Source: CAYRIF01 sp964424205 (GTDB lineage: Bacteria; Bacteroidota; Bacteroidia; Cytophagales; Cyclobacteriaceae). From it: a stretch of DNA of 14,284 bases. Where the stretch lies: the NCBI GenBank assembly GCA_964424205.1, contig CAYRIF010000068.1, forward strand, positions 1 to 14,284. Direction: 5' to 3'. Shown one piece after another: positions 1-6,906 of the stretch; the stretch's first letter is position 1, and every line of letters starts with the position of its first letter. The notes beneath the pieces were generated by a model. That model had not been told where the DNA came from and did not search any database. It was given only the letters and a program-made list of their open reading frames with translations. A program made the translations under genes and the position numbers.

Positions 1-62
1 CCTACGACTTATAGAACGGTTTTTTTATCAGTTTAAAAGTATTTTGGATACGTAAAATTCTC

Positions 63-100
63 ACTAAAAAAGACCAATCATCAGATTGGTCTTTTTTAGT
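63..100. terminator. Bidirectional intrinsic terminator downstream of nrdA
   Basis: A perfect 17-bp inverted repeat (arms 63-79 and 84-100) encloses a 4-nt loop ATCA. The core is GACCAATC/GATTGGTC, with A-runs on one side and T-runs on the other, so it can end transcripts from either strand. It lies 22 bp past the nrdA stop codon and would end the nrdBA transcript. It could also end a plus-strand gene lying left of the window. Confidence 0.9.
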
Positions 101-122
101 TTTATAATTCTACAATTCAAGT

Positions 123-2492
123 CTAGCTTCCGCAAGCAACGCAATCATCCGGATTATCAAGCGAGCAAGCCATGTCTGCTGCTTTTTGTTCCTCCATTGC
201 TTTTGCAGTGGGTTGTTCCATTGCTGCTTTATCAACGGTAAACTTAATCGCATCAGAGGCGGCCTTGGTTCTTAAGTAATACATGCCAGTTTTTAATCCC
301 TGCTTCCAAGCATAGAAATGCATAGAAGTCATTTTTCCGAAATTAGGATCTTTGATATGTACGTTCATGCTTTGTGACTGACATACGTACGCCCCTCTGT
401 CTGCTGCCAACTCAATGATTCTTTTTTGCGAAATTTCCCAAACAGTCTTATACAAGTCTTTGATGTTTTGGGGAATATCAGGAAAGTCTTGAATGGAGCC
501 GTTGGCAGAGATGAGTCTATTTTTCATCTCATCATTCCACAATCCCAATTCAATCAAGTCTTTCAATAAATGTTTGTTTACAACGATGAACTCACCTGAT
601 AGTGTTCTTCTTGAATAAATATTAGAAGTGTATGGCTCAAAGGCTTCGTTGTTACCCAATATTTGTGAGGTGGAGGCTGTGGGCATTGGCGCTAATAATA
701 GTGAATTTCTAGCACCATGTTTTTTCACTTCTTTTTTCAATGTATTCCAATCCCATCTTCCAGACTCTGGCGTTACACCCCACATGTCAAACTGGAATAT
801 TCCTTTTGAAATAGGAGAGCCTTTAAAGGTTTCATAGGGGCCATCCACCACTGCTAAATCTTTTGATGCCGTCATGGCAGCAAAGTGAATGGTTTCATGG
901 ATGTCTTTGTTCAAGCCTTGCGCTTCATCAGATTCGAATGGCATTTTGAGCAAGATGAAAGTATCTGCTAATCCTTGAATACCAATACCAATTGGTCTGT
1001 GCCTCAGGTTTGAGTTTTTCGCTTCAATTACTGGATAGTAATTCACATCGATCACCTTGTTTAGGTTTTTAGTGATGACATAAGTAACATCATATAATTT
1101 TTGGTGATCAAATTTTCCTTCTTTGGTAACAAACTTAGGAAGGGCAATAGACGCTAGGTTACAGACTGCTACCTCATCAGGCGCAGTGTATTCCATAATC
1201 TCAGTACATAAGTTACTAGATTTGATGGTTCCTAAATTCTTCTGATTAGATTTTTTATTGGCGGCATCTTTATACAACATATAAGGCGTACCGGTTTCTA
1301 TTTGAGATTCCAATATTTCAAACCATAAATCTTGCGCCTTTACTTGCTTTATGAATTTTCCTTCTCTTTCATACTTGGTATAAAGTTTTTCAAACTCCTC
1401 TCCGTAGCAATCTGCTAATCCTGGTGTTTGATTAGGGCAGAAAAGCGACCACATTTCATTGTTTTCTACTCTTTGCATGAATAGGTCTGGCGTCCATAGC
1501 GCATAGAATAAATCTCTTGCACGCATTTCTTCTTTTCCGTGATTCTTTTTCAAATCAAGAAATTCAAAAATATCAGCATGCCATGGTTCTAGGTAAATAG
1601 CAAAGCTTCCTTTTCTTTTTCCACCACCTTGGTCAACATAACGAGCGGTCATGTCAAAATTTCTAAGCATTGGCACAATACCATTTGATACGCCACCGGT
1701 TCCTTTAATATAGGAGCCTGTTGCTCTGATATTGTGAATACTTAAACCAATTCCTCCGGCGGATTGAGATATTTTAGCACATTGTTTTAATGTATCATAG
1801 ATGCCATCGATGCTGTCATCTTGCATGGTTAACAAGAAACAGGATGACAATTGTGGCTTGGGTGTGCCTGCATTGAATAATGTTGGCGTAGCATGCGTAA
1901 ACCATTTCTCGGACATGAGGTTATAGGTTTCTATCACTGCATCCATGTCTTCTTTATGAATACCTACCGCCACTCTCATAATCATATGTTGTGGACGTTC
2001 CACAATCTGACCAGCCGCTTTCATTAAATAAGAGCGCTCTAGTGTTTTGAATCCAAAATAATCATATCCAAAATCCCTATCATATATAATAGAAGAATCT
2101 AAAAGTGCCGCATTTTTCTTGATAATACCATATACTTCTTTCGAAAGTAATGGCGCATTTTGTTCTGTCACAGGATCAACATAGGTATAAAGCCTTTTCA
2201 TGGTATTTGAAAAAGACTTACTAGTGACTTTATGCAAGCTCGAAATAGCAATACGTGCTGCTAATTTTGCATAATCTGGGTGTTTGGTGGTCATGGTAGC
2301 AGCAATTTCTGCTGCAAGGTTATCAAGTTCGATAGTACTCACACCATCATAGATACCGCTGATTACTTTTTTTGCTATTTCTAATGGGTGGATAAAATTT
2401 CGATCTAAACCATAGCAAAGTTTTTCAACTCGTGCGGTAATTTTATCAAACTTTACGGATTCCCTGCGACCGTCTCTTTTTACTACTAACAT
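123..2492 (-). CDS. nrdA: Class Ia ribonucleoside-diphosphate reductase, alpha (large) subunit
   Basis: This cytosolic enzyme reduces ribonucleoside diphosphates to deoxyribonucleotides, using a radical supplied by NrdB. The 789-residue protein is of the long, eukaryote-like RRM1 type. An N-terminal ATP-cone (about 1-92, beginning VVKRDGRRESVKFDKI) predicts allosteric activity control by ATP/dATP. The active-site set is complete: C218 (LSSCF), N427/C429/E431 (NLCTEI) and C444 (AVCNLAS). The radical-transfer tyrosine pair is Y738/Y739 (MYYLRT). The C-terminal thiol pair, C784 and C787 (CVACGS), passes electrons from thioredoxin or glutaredoxin. The catalytic cysteine numbers coincide with those I recall for human RRM1. 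It is the second gene of the operon, 41 bp after nrdB, and is followed by the terminator at 63-100. I see no truncation. The function call is firm; co-expression with nrdB is inferred from spacing. Confidence 0.98.
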   Translation of the reverse strand: MLVVKRDGRRESVKFDKITARVEKLCYGLDRNFIHPLEIAKKVISGIYDGVSTIELDNLAAEIAATMTTKHPDYAKLAARIAISSLHKVTSKSFSNTMKRLYTYVDPVTEQNAPLLSKEVYGIIKKNAALLDSSIIYDRDFGYDYFGFKTLERSYLMKAAGQIVERPQHMIMRVAVGIHKEDMDAVIETYNLMSEKWFTHATPTLFNAGTPKPQLSSCFLLTMQDDSIDGIYDTLKQCAKISQSAGGIGLSIHNIRATGSYIKGTGGVSNGIVPMLRNFDMTARYVDQGGGKRKGSFAIYLEPWHADIFEFLDLKKNHGKEEMRARDLFYALWTPDLFMQRVENNEMWSLFCPNQTPGLADCYGEEFEKLYTKYEREGKFIKQVKAQDLWFEILESQIETGTPYMLYKDAANKKSNQKNLGTIKSSNLCTEIMEYTAPDEVAVCNLASIALPKFVTKEGKFDHQKLYDVTYVITKNLNKVIDVNYYPVIEAKNSNLRHRPIGIGIQGLADTFILLKMPFESDEAQGLNKDIHETIHFAAMTASKDLAVVDGPYETFKGSPISKGIFQFDMWGVTPESGRWDWNTLKKEVKKHGARNSLLLAPMPTASTSQILGNNEAFEPYTSNIYSRRTLSGEFIVVNKHLLKDLIELGLWNDEMKNRLISANGSIQDFPDIPQNIKDLYKTVWEISQKRIIELAADRGAYVCQSQSMNVHIKDPNFGKMTSMHFYAWKQGLKTGMYYLRTKAASDAIKFTVDKAAMEQPTAKAMEEQKAADMACSLDNPDDCVACGS

Positions 2493-2533
2493 TTAATTTT
2501 TAAGCTTAATGGGTTTTAATTTTTTTTTGTTTT

Positions 2534-3517
2534 TTAAAAGTCTTCATCTAGCGAAAACTTGGTGGCATGATCTTCTGATTTCAGAACCCCTGCTTTTTGA
2601 TATTCTGCTACTCTTTTTTCAAAGAAATTTGTTTTCCCTTGCAACGATATCAACTCCATAAAGTCAAAAGGGTTTGTGGCATTGTACACTGCTTCGCAAT
2701 TTAGTTCAGCCAATAATCTATCAGCAACAAATTCGATGTATTGGCACATTAACTCGGCGTTCATCCCGATTAATTTGACAGGAAGGGCTTCGGTGACGAA
2801 TTCCTTCTCCATATCTACCGCAGTGGTAATTATTTCTATTACTTTTTCTTTTGGTAACTTGTTAACTAGGTGATTATTATACAAAAGACAGGCAAAGTCA
2901 CAATGCAGTCCTTCGTCTCTTGAGATTAATTCATTTGAAAAGGTAAGTCCTGGCATAAGTCCTCTTTTTTTCAACCAAAAGATAGAACAGAAGCTTCCCG
3001 AAAAGAAAATGCCTTCTACTGCAGCAAAAGCAATGAGTCTTTCTGCAAACGAACCTTCATCAATCCACTTCAACGCCCAGTCGGCCTTCTTTTTTACAAA
3101 TGGCAGGGTGTCAATGGCATTAAAAAGAAAATCTTTTTCTTTGGAATCCTTAATATAGGTGTCTATCAATAAAGAGTATGTTTCAGAGTGAATGTTTTCC
3201 ATGGCAATCTGAAAGCCGTAGAAAAATTTTGCCTCTGTGTATTGTACCTCTGCCACAAAGTTTTCTGCAAGGTTCTCATTGACGATACCATCACTAGCGG
3301 CAAAGAAAGCAAGTACATGTGAAATAAAATGACGCTCTCCATCGGCTAGCTTTTCCCAATCACGTAAATCCTGACTTAGGTCTATTTCTTCAGCAGTCCA
3401 GAAACTGGCTTCTTGTTTTTTATAGAACTCCCAAATATCACTATGCTCTATTGGGAAGAGCACAAACCTACTGTTATTTTCTCTTAGAATAGGTTCAATA
3501 AAGCCATTGTCAGTCAT
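2534..3517 (-). CDS. nrdB: Class Ia ribonucleoside-diphosphate reductase, beta (radical) subunit
   Basis: The small subunit carries the diiron-tyrosyl radical that NrdA needs for dNTP synthesis. Counting from the ATG at 3517 (327 residues), the expected ligands are all present: D76 (AASDGIV), E107 and H110 (AMENIHSE), E168 (AVEGIFF), E202 and H205 (RDEGLHCDF). The radical tyrosine is Y114 (HSETYSLL), so this is a tyrosyl-radical enzyme rather than a Phe-containing class Ic form. The C-terminus FSLDEDF is the acidic tail that docks into NrdA. A TTG codon directly precedes the ATG (3518-3520) and could extend the protein by one residue; I prefer the ATG. It is the first gene of the nrdBA operon. 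A candidate promoter lies at 3683-3714 and a palindrome at 3584-3599 in the leader. Confidence 0.97.
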   Translation of the reverse strand: MTDNGFIEPILRENNSRFVLFPIEHSDIWEFYKKQEASFWTAEEIDLSQDLRDWEKLADGERHFISHVLAFFAASDGIVNENLAENFVAEVQYTEAKFFYGFQIAMENIHSETYSLLIDTYIKDSKEKDFLFNAIDTLPFVKKKADWALKWIDEGSFAERLIAFAAVEGIFFSGSFCSIFWLKKRGLMPGLTFSNELISRDEGLHCDFACLLYNNHLVNKLPKEKVIEIITTAVDMEKEFVTEALPVKLIGMNAELMCQYIEFVADRLLAELNCEAVYNATNPFDFMELISLQGKTNFFEKRVAEYQKAGVLKSEDHATKFSLDEDF

Positions 3518-3583
3518 CAATGATTATTTTTAAAATAGTATAACACAGCCCGAAGGCATAAGAAATAATAATACACTTAAACA

Positions 3584-3599
3584 ATCCCAAATTTGGGAT
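3584..3599. promoter_or_regulatory. 16-bp perfect palindrome in nrdB leader, candidate operator
   Basis: ATCCCAAATTTGGGAT is a perfect self-complementary 16-mer, 67 bp upstream of the nrdB ATG and downstream of the candidate nrd promoter. Its position and symmetry fit a dimeric-regulator binding site. It does not match the NrdR-box consensus as I know it, so no regulator is named. A chance palindrome in AT-rich DNA is possible, although the CCC/GGG ends make that less likely. Confidence 0.4.
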
Positions 3600-3682
3600 A
3601 ATCCATCATAGTTTAGTGTTTTACAGAAGCTATCTTTTGTAGTTGCCAGGCAGAAAGGCGAATTATTTAAAGATAACGGTTA

Positions 3683-3714
3683 CAAATATGATAAAATTAT
3701 CATTAATAATCAAA
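3683..3714 (-). promoter_or_regulatory. Candidate Bacteroidota promoter for nrdBA
   Basis: On the minus strand a -33-like TTTG (3711-3714) and a -7-like CATATTTG (3683-3690) are separated by 20 bp. The established Bacteroidota consensus is TTTG, about 19-21 bp, then TAnnTTTG. The -7 element differs only at its first base. Transcription would begin near 3676, giving a leader of about 160 nt before nrdB that includes the palindrome at 3584-3599. Confidence 0.45.
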
Positions 3715-3720
3715 GGGAAA

Positions 3721-3798
3721 ATGAAGAGTACAACCAATATAAAAATAGTACAATTATTGTTTATAATAGCTTGTTTTACAGTAAGTTATCAACAATAG
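3721..3798 (+). CDS. Small ORF encoding a signal-peptide-like 25-residue peptide
   Basis: ATG at 3721 opens 25 codons ending in TAG. The peptide starts MKSTTN, and its second half QLLFIIACFTVSYQQ is a hydrophobic stretch with a cleavage-like end, the usual look of a Bacteroidota export signal (compare ...SYAQ). Nothing coding follows in any obvious frame. It could be the surviving 5' end of a lost secreted-protein gene, a tiny membrane peptide, or chance. No clear promoter was seen. Its last codons overlap a DnaA-box-like site at 3786-3794. Confidence 0.25.
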   Translation: MKSTTNIKIVQLLFIIACFTVSYQQ

Positions 3799-3875
3799 TT
3801 GAAATAAAAACTTTATTAAATAAGCGCTGTATTTGAAGATATTTTTTTTTAAACTTTTTTATTTAATTATCCACA
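3758..3875. promoter_or_regulatory. Cluster of three DnaA-box-like 9-mers in AT-rich DNA
   Basis: TTATCCACA at 3867-3875 matches the E. coli DnaA box exactly (consensus TTATNCACA). TTATCAACA at 3786-3794 and TGTTTATAA at 3758-3766 (TTATAAACA on the minus strand) each differ from the consensus by one base. They lie in a very AT-rich stretch with long T-runs (3841-3867), between divergent nrdBA and rplU-rpmA. Such sites could mark a replication origin, or DnaA control of nrd as is known in E. coli. The exact site is the only strong match. Confidence 0.35.
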
Positions 3876-3897
3876 TTATATTTTACCGATATTTTAG

Positions 3898-3928
3898 TTT
3901 GAAATTAAAAGTTATTCTCCTATATTTG
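3898..3928 (+). promoter_or_regulatory. Bacteroidota-type promoter of rplU-rpmA
   Basis: TTTG (3898-3901) is followed after 19 bp by TATATTTG (3921-3928), a full match to the -33 TTTG / -7 TAnnTTTG consensus. Transcription should start around 3934, about 34 nt before the rplU ATG. The transcript's first bases include a small hairpin, TCCAA-TTTT-TTGGA (3932-3945), placed where it might affect initiation or leader stability. Confidence 0.85.
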
Positions 3929-3967
3929 CAGTCCAATTTTTTGGAATAGAAAATAAAGTATTAAAAG

Positions 3968-4276
3968 ATGTACGCAATAGTAGATATAGCAGGAAAACAG
4001 TTTAAGGTATCAAAAGATCAATCAATCTTTGCGCCGTTGATGGACGGAGAGGCAGGAACTAAAGTGAGCTTTGATAAAGTAATGCTAACTGATAATGATG
4101 GAAAGATAAAAATTGGTTCTCCTACAATTAAGGGAGCTAAGGTATCTGGAAAAATCATTGAGCACGTAAAAGGGGATAAGGTAATCGTGTTTAAAAAGAA
4201 AAGAAGAAAAGGATATAAAGTGAGGAATGGTCATAGACAAAATTTCACAAAAATATTAATTGAAAAAATAGCATAA
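3968..4276 (+). CDS. rplU: 50S ribosomal protein L21
   Basis: L21 is a primary 23S rRNA-binding protein of the large ribosomal subunit. The 102-residue product has the usual family length and the standard start MYAIVDIAGKQFKV. Its C-terminal third is the typical basic segment with the KKKRRKGYKVRNGHRQ pattern. It lies behind a strong promoter (3898-3928) and is followed after 3 bp by rpmA, the near-universal rplU-rpmA pairing. A shared terminator lies at 4604-4640. Nothing is unusual. Confidence 0.98.
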   Translation: MYAIVDIAGKQFKVSKDQSIFAPLMDGEAGTKVSFDKVMLTDNDGKIKIGSPTIKGAKVSGKIIEHVKGDKVIVFKKKRRKGYKVRNGHRQNFTKILIEKIA

Positions 4277-4279
4277 AAC

Positions 4280-4534
4280 ATGGCACATAAGAAAGGAGCT
4301 GGTAGCTCTAGAAACGGTAGAGAATCAGAGAGTAAACGATTAGGCGTTAAGATTTATGGTGGACAAACTGCCATTGCTGGAAATATTCTCGTAAGACAAA
4401 GAGGAACAAAACATCATCCAGGTCAGAATGTAGGAATTGGTAAAGATCATACCCTATTTGCATTGACTGATGGTACGGTGACGTTCAAAAAGGGACGGGA
4501 TAACAAGTCATTTGTATCGGTACTTACTGCTTAA
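4280..4534 (+). CDS. rpmA: 50S ribosomal protein L27
   Basis: L27 lies near the peptidyl-transferase centre, where its N-terminus contacts tRNA. The 84-residue protein begins MAHKKGAGSSRNGRES and has the conserved core RLGVKIYGGQ, then GNILVRQRGTKHHPG and the VGIGKDHTLFAL segment. It begins directly with AHKKG after Met, without the cleavable N-terminal extension seen in Firmicutes L27. It is co-transcribed with rplU (3-bp gap) and terminated at 4604-4640. Confidence 0.98.
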   Translation: MAHKKGAGSSRNGRESESKRLGVKIYGGQTAIAGNILVRQRGTKHHPGQNVGIGKDHTLFALTDGTVTFKKGRDNKSFVSVLTA

Positions 4535-4603
4535 GATACTAAGAATTTAGTCGCAGCATTCAAGGATTTTACATTGTTGAAATTCTTTTATATGTGAGGC
4601 ATT

Positions 4604-4640
4604 AAAAGCGCATTCTGAATTTTCAGAATGCGCTTTTTTA
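4604..4640. terminator. Bidirectional intrinsic terminator between rpmA and the cytochrome c gene
   Basis: A perfect 15-bp stem (4604-4618 with 4623-4637, AAAAGCGCATTCTGA and its complement) closes a 4-nt loop and is followed by a T-run. The mirrored A-run makes it work on both strands. It sits between convergent rplU-rpmA and the SCO-cytochrome c unit, so it probably terminates both. Confidence 0.93.
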
Positions 4641-4681
4641 TTTCATAACTTATAACCTGGTGAGAGAATATTAAATTCAAT

Positions 4682-5134
4682 TCATTTTTTGGAGGAGCAT
4701 TTATCAAGTGCCTGACGTACTTCCTTCACGGAAATAATACCAGGATTTTCTCCCCAAAGTGTATAAATGTAGGTGGCTACTTCAGCAATTTCAATGTCAG
4801 TCAGGTTGGCGTGTGCTGGCATTGCCTGGTTAAAAACAATACCATTGACAGTGATATCTTCTTGCATGCCGTTTTTTATCAAACAGATGGTTCTATCAAC
4901 ATCTGCTTTTAGGTAATCAGAATCTTTGAGTGGTGGAATTAACCTGGCAAGTCCTGAGCCGTCATGCTGGTGACAATTGGTACATTGCGCTTTGTAAATT
5001 ATTTTTCCTTCTATTTGATATCGTCTTAACTGTACCCTTTCTTCTCGGGTCATTCCAGAGTCTGAGTTTTTTGTGCTGCAGCTGGGGAGGCTAAGGGTAA
5101 ATAGTATTAGTAGGACAATGTTTTTGTAGTTCAT
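4682..5134 (-). CDS. Monoheme cytochrome c lipoprotein
   Basis: From the ATG at 5134 the product has 150 residues. A lipoprotein signal (MNYKNIVLLILFTLSLPSC) places the lipidated Cys at residue 19, so the protein should be membrane-anchored on the periplasmic side. Heme is attached by C51-x-x-C54-H55 (CTNCH), and M105 (NQAMPAH) is the likely distal axial ligand. The end (LTDIEIAEVATYIYTLWG) is the standard C-terminal helix of class I cytochromes c. An upstream in-frame start at 5194 would add 20 residues before the signal peptide and bury it, so I reject that start. The gene follows the SCO-family gene on the same strand. This suggests a shared role in electron transfer or terminal-oxidase maturation, but the partner oxidase is not in the window. 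Confidence 0.88.
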   Translation of the reverse strand: MNYKNIVLLILFTLSLPSCSTKNSDSGMTREERVQLRRYQIEGKIIYKAQCTNCHQHDGSGLARLIPPLKDSDYLKADVDRTICLIKNGMQEDITVNGIVFNQAMPAHANLTDIEIAEVATYIYTLWGENPGIISVKEVRQALDKCSSKK

Positions 5135-5160
5135 TATTTCATCAAACAATTCTTTATTTT

Positions 5161-5228
5161 CCTTCAATAACCAAATAAGGCATTGAAGGTTCATATAAGT
5201 AATAAGCGTAGAGTTCTTATATGAAACC
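5161..5228. repeat. Two abutting stem-loops between SCO and cytochrome c genes
   Basis: CCTTCAAT (5161-5168) pairs with ATTGAAGG (5182-5189). Directly beside it TTCATATAAG (5190-5199) pairs with CTTATATGAA (5216-5225), extendable by GG/CC across a one-base bulge to 5228. Loops are 13 and 16 nt. They occupy most of the gap between the SCO stop and the cytochrome c ATG, without a T-run. They may act in transcript processing or partial attenuation rather than full termination. Confidence 0.55.
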
Positions 5229-5264
5229 TTATTTAACCTTATATGTTTAATTTAAAAAACTAAC

Positions 5265-6094
5265 TTATTTTTCATCATTCTCATATTCCTTCAACAATTT
5301 AGGAATATCAAGCAGCAACTGATCCACTTTTTCTGGTTTGGTGCCATCATAAANNNNNNNNNNNNNNNNNNNNNNNNNNNNNNNNNNNNNNNNNNNNNNN
5401 NNNNNNNNNNNNNNNNNNNNNNNNNNNNNNNNNNNNNNNNNNNNNNNNNNNNNTTAGGAATATCAAGCAGCAACTGATCCACTTTTTCTGGTTTGGTGCC
5501 ATCATAAAATCCTCGAATATGACGTTCTTTATCAACTAATATTAAAGCGCCACTATGCACTTGCCCACCAGGTGCGTTGGGATCTTCCCTTGCTGCTACC
5601 ATATACCCATTTTGTCCAAGATCATATATTTTATCTTTATCGCCTGTTACAAAATGCCACTTTGCAACATCTTCAACTCCTAACCGATCGGCATAATCTT
5701 TCAACACAGATACAGAATCATGGGAGGGATCAATGGAATATGAGAGCATCCCTAACCGGTCCTCGTCTTTGAATTGTTCGTAAACCCGAAGCATCTGTGT
5801 ATGCATTATGGGGCAAATACTCGGGCAGGTTGTAAAAAAGAAATCGGCGATGTAAATTTTCCCATCGTAGGTTTCATTAGTGACTAATGCGCTATCTTGA
5901 TCTACAAACGAAAAATCAGAAACAGTATGATACATGGTATCAACCATGTTTTTTCCATCTTCTATTTTGGTAATCACTTCTCTTCTGCCCAACAACGGAA
6001 GCCGCTCATTCTTAGCAGATTGCGTGCAGCTTTGAAGGGTTGAAATGGTGATGAGAAAAAATATTAATAGGCTTACTTTTGAAATATTTTTCAT
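5265..6094 (-). CDS. SCO1/SenC-family lipoprotein (copper chaperone / thioredoxin-like), interrupted by scaffold gap
   Basis: SCO proteins deliver copper to the CuA centre of cytochrome oxidase or act as thiol oxidoreductases, anchored in the periplasm. The N-terminus is a lipoprotein signal with lipobox LQSC (Cys 23). The thioredoxin-fold domain carries the copper/redox motif C90-P-S-I-C94 (FFTTCPSICP) and the distal copper ligand H180 (GGQVHSG). The reading frame runs cleanly to residue 213 (LLLDIP), where 100 Ns begin. The 55 bp before and after the gap are identical. Merging them continues the frame as KLLKEYENDEK and a TAA at 5265-5267, giving 224 residues, normal for the family. Any C-terminus read through the Ns in this assembly is out of frame and false. 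The cytochrome c gene follows downstream. Confidence 0.9.
5299..5353. repeat. 55-bp direct repeat, left copy (contig-end overlap)
   Basis: This 55-bp segment beginning TTAGGAATATCAAGC is identical to 5454-5508 on the far side of the N gap. Both copies encode the same C-terminal stretch of the SCO gene. It is best read as the unmerged overlap of two contig ends, not a biological repeat. Confidence 0.95.
5354..5453. other. Scaffold gap (100 Ns), probably of zero true length
   Basis: Exactly 100 Ns, the default size for a gap of unknown length. The flanks overlap perfectly by 55 bp, and removing the Ns plus one copy (155 bp) restores the SCO reading frame (675 nt, 225 codons including stop). 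The gap therefore probably hides no sequence. Confidence 0.95.
5454..5508. repeat. 55-bp direct repeat, right copy (contig-end overlap)
   Basis: Exact copy of 5299-5353, starting at the first base after the Ns. It is the copy continuous with the main body of the SCO gene. Confidence 0.95.
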
Positions 6095-6130
6095 GGTAGG
6101 TATATAATTAGAATTGTTTTTTCAACATTG

Positions 6131-6138
6131 CAAAATTA
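6131..6138 (-). promoter_or_regulatory. Candidate -7 element for the SCO-cytochrome c unit
   Basis: CAAAATTA on the plus strand reads TAATTTTG on the minus strand, an exact TAnnTTTG. It lies 36 bp upstream of the SCO start codon, leaving a short leader. The nearest TTTG upstream (6153-6156) is only 14 bp away, short of the usual 19-21 bp, so the -33 half is not convincing. Confidence 0.4.
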
Positions 6139-6236
6139 AAATAATAATGATTCAAAAACGCTTAATTTTACACATATTAATTATGGAATTGTGACTTTCC
6201 ATTCATCATGGCATTATAAAAGCAAACGAAAGCAAC

Positions 6237-6818
6237 TTGGATAGCAACTATCATATCGGCGAGAGTGAAATAAATCAGGAGCAAGTCTGGGTTGAAAATG
6301 CCAAGAAAAGTCCTGAGAAATTTGATAGGCTATATGATAAATACTTTGAAGAGATATTCAATTTTATTTATAGGCGAACTGATGATGAAGCGACGGCCGG
6401 AGATTTAACTTCGCAGACATTTTTGGCAGCACTGCAAAATCTGAAAAAGTATGAATTCAGAGGGGTACCATTTTCGGCGTGGCTTTATAGAATTGCTGCT
6501 AATCAGGTAAATCAGTATTACCGCAAGTCAAAGAAGAATGTCGTATTTAGTTTGGAGGAATCGATGGTGGGAAAGTTGTTACACGAAGCGGATGCATCTG
6601 ATGATGATGATGAAAAAGTAACTTTACTTATCGGTTTTTTGGCAGCATTGCCGACGGATGATATGACCGTTTTGGAATTACGGTTTTTCGAAGAAAAGAA
6701 TTTTAAAGAAATAGCTTACATACTATCATTGACAGAAAGTGGAGCGAAAATGAGAACTTATAGAGCGATTGAAAAATTAAAAAAATTGTTTATTTCAAAA
6801 GGAAAAATGATCGACTAA
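6237..6818 (+). CDS. ECF-type RNA polymerase sigma-70 factor
   Basis: An alternative sigma factor that directs RNA polymerase to a specific promoter set. The 193-residue protein has a sigma-2 region at about 28-97 (FDRLYDKYFEEIFNF, then FRGVPFSAWLYRIAANQ for -10 recognition and melting). An acidic linker (DASDDDDEK) follows, then a sigma-4 helix-turn-helix at about 135-184 (LPTDDMTVLELRFFEEKNFKEIAYIL). There is no sigma-3 region, as expected for ECF factors. The frame has no ATG upstream of the sigma-2 domain, so the TTG at 6237 is the best start; the frame closes at 6192-6194. No anti-sigma gene is recognisable next to it. The next full gene encodes a TonB-domain membrane protein 171 bp on, with mini-ORFs between. 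Control of the downstream Ton cluster is an inference from position only. Confidence 0.9.
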   Translation: MDSNYHIGESEINQEQVWVENAKKSPEKFDRLYDKYFEEIFNFIYRRTDDEATAGDLTSQTFLAALQNLKKYEFRGVPFSAWLYRIAANQVNQYYRKSKKNVVFSLEESMVGKLLHEADASDDDDEKVTLLIGFLAALPTDDMTVLELRFFEEKNFKEIAYILSLTESGAKMRTYRAIEKLKKLFISKGKMID

Positions 6819-6895
6819 TGAGAGAATGGAGATTTATGATGTTTAGTATTGCTAGAATTAATTATTTAATCATTGTTTTATCGAAGCATTTATAA
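6818..6895 (+). CDS. Overlapping 25-codon ORF after the sigma factor
   Basis: The sigma stop TAA shares its last base with an ATG (TAATG). This opens a 25-residue peptide beginning MREWRFMMFS with a hydrophobic middle (INYLIIVL). Its own TAA again overlaps an ATG (TAATG at 6893-6897) that opens a 13-residue ORF, MKTKNEEARLRDY, ending at 6936. The double stop/start overlap is typical of translational coupling, but both ORFs are very short and match no family I know. They may be remnants of a lost gene, such as an anti-sigma factor, or chance. Confidence 0.25.
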   Translation: MREWRFMMFSIARINYLIIVLSKHL

Positions 6896-6906
6896 TGAAA
6901 ACAAAG

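Noticed and set aside
1..62. Possible C-terminal end of a plus-strand gene entering from the left
   Set aside because: Frame 2 is open to a TAA at 53-55 and frame 1 to a TAA at 34-36, and the terminator follows. The tails are too short to choose a frame or recognise a family.
628..837. Plus-strand ORF inside nrdA
   Set aside because: It is antisense to a well-conserved part of NrdA and has no independent support.
3568..3628. NrdR boxes around TACACTTA and TTAGTGT in the nrdB leader
   Set aside because: The two sequences are partly complementary but do not match the NrdR 16-bp consensus or its usual paired spacing.
5135..5194. 20-residue N-terminal extension of the cytochrome c protein
   Set aside because: It would place residues before a complete lipoprotein signal peptide, and the extension covers the intergenic stem-loop at 5161-5189.
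5291..5535. SCO C-terminus and a second ORF read through the Ns
   Set aside because: Both depend on translating 100 Ns in the wrong frame; the 55-bp overlap shows the true end is at 5265.
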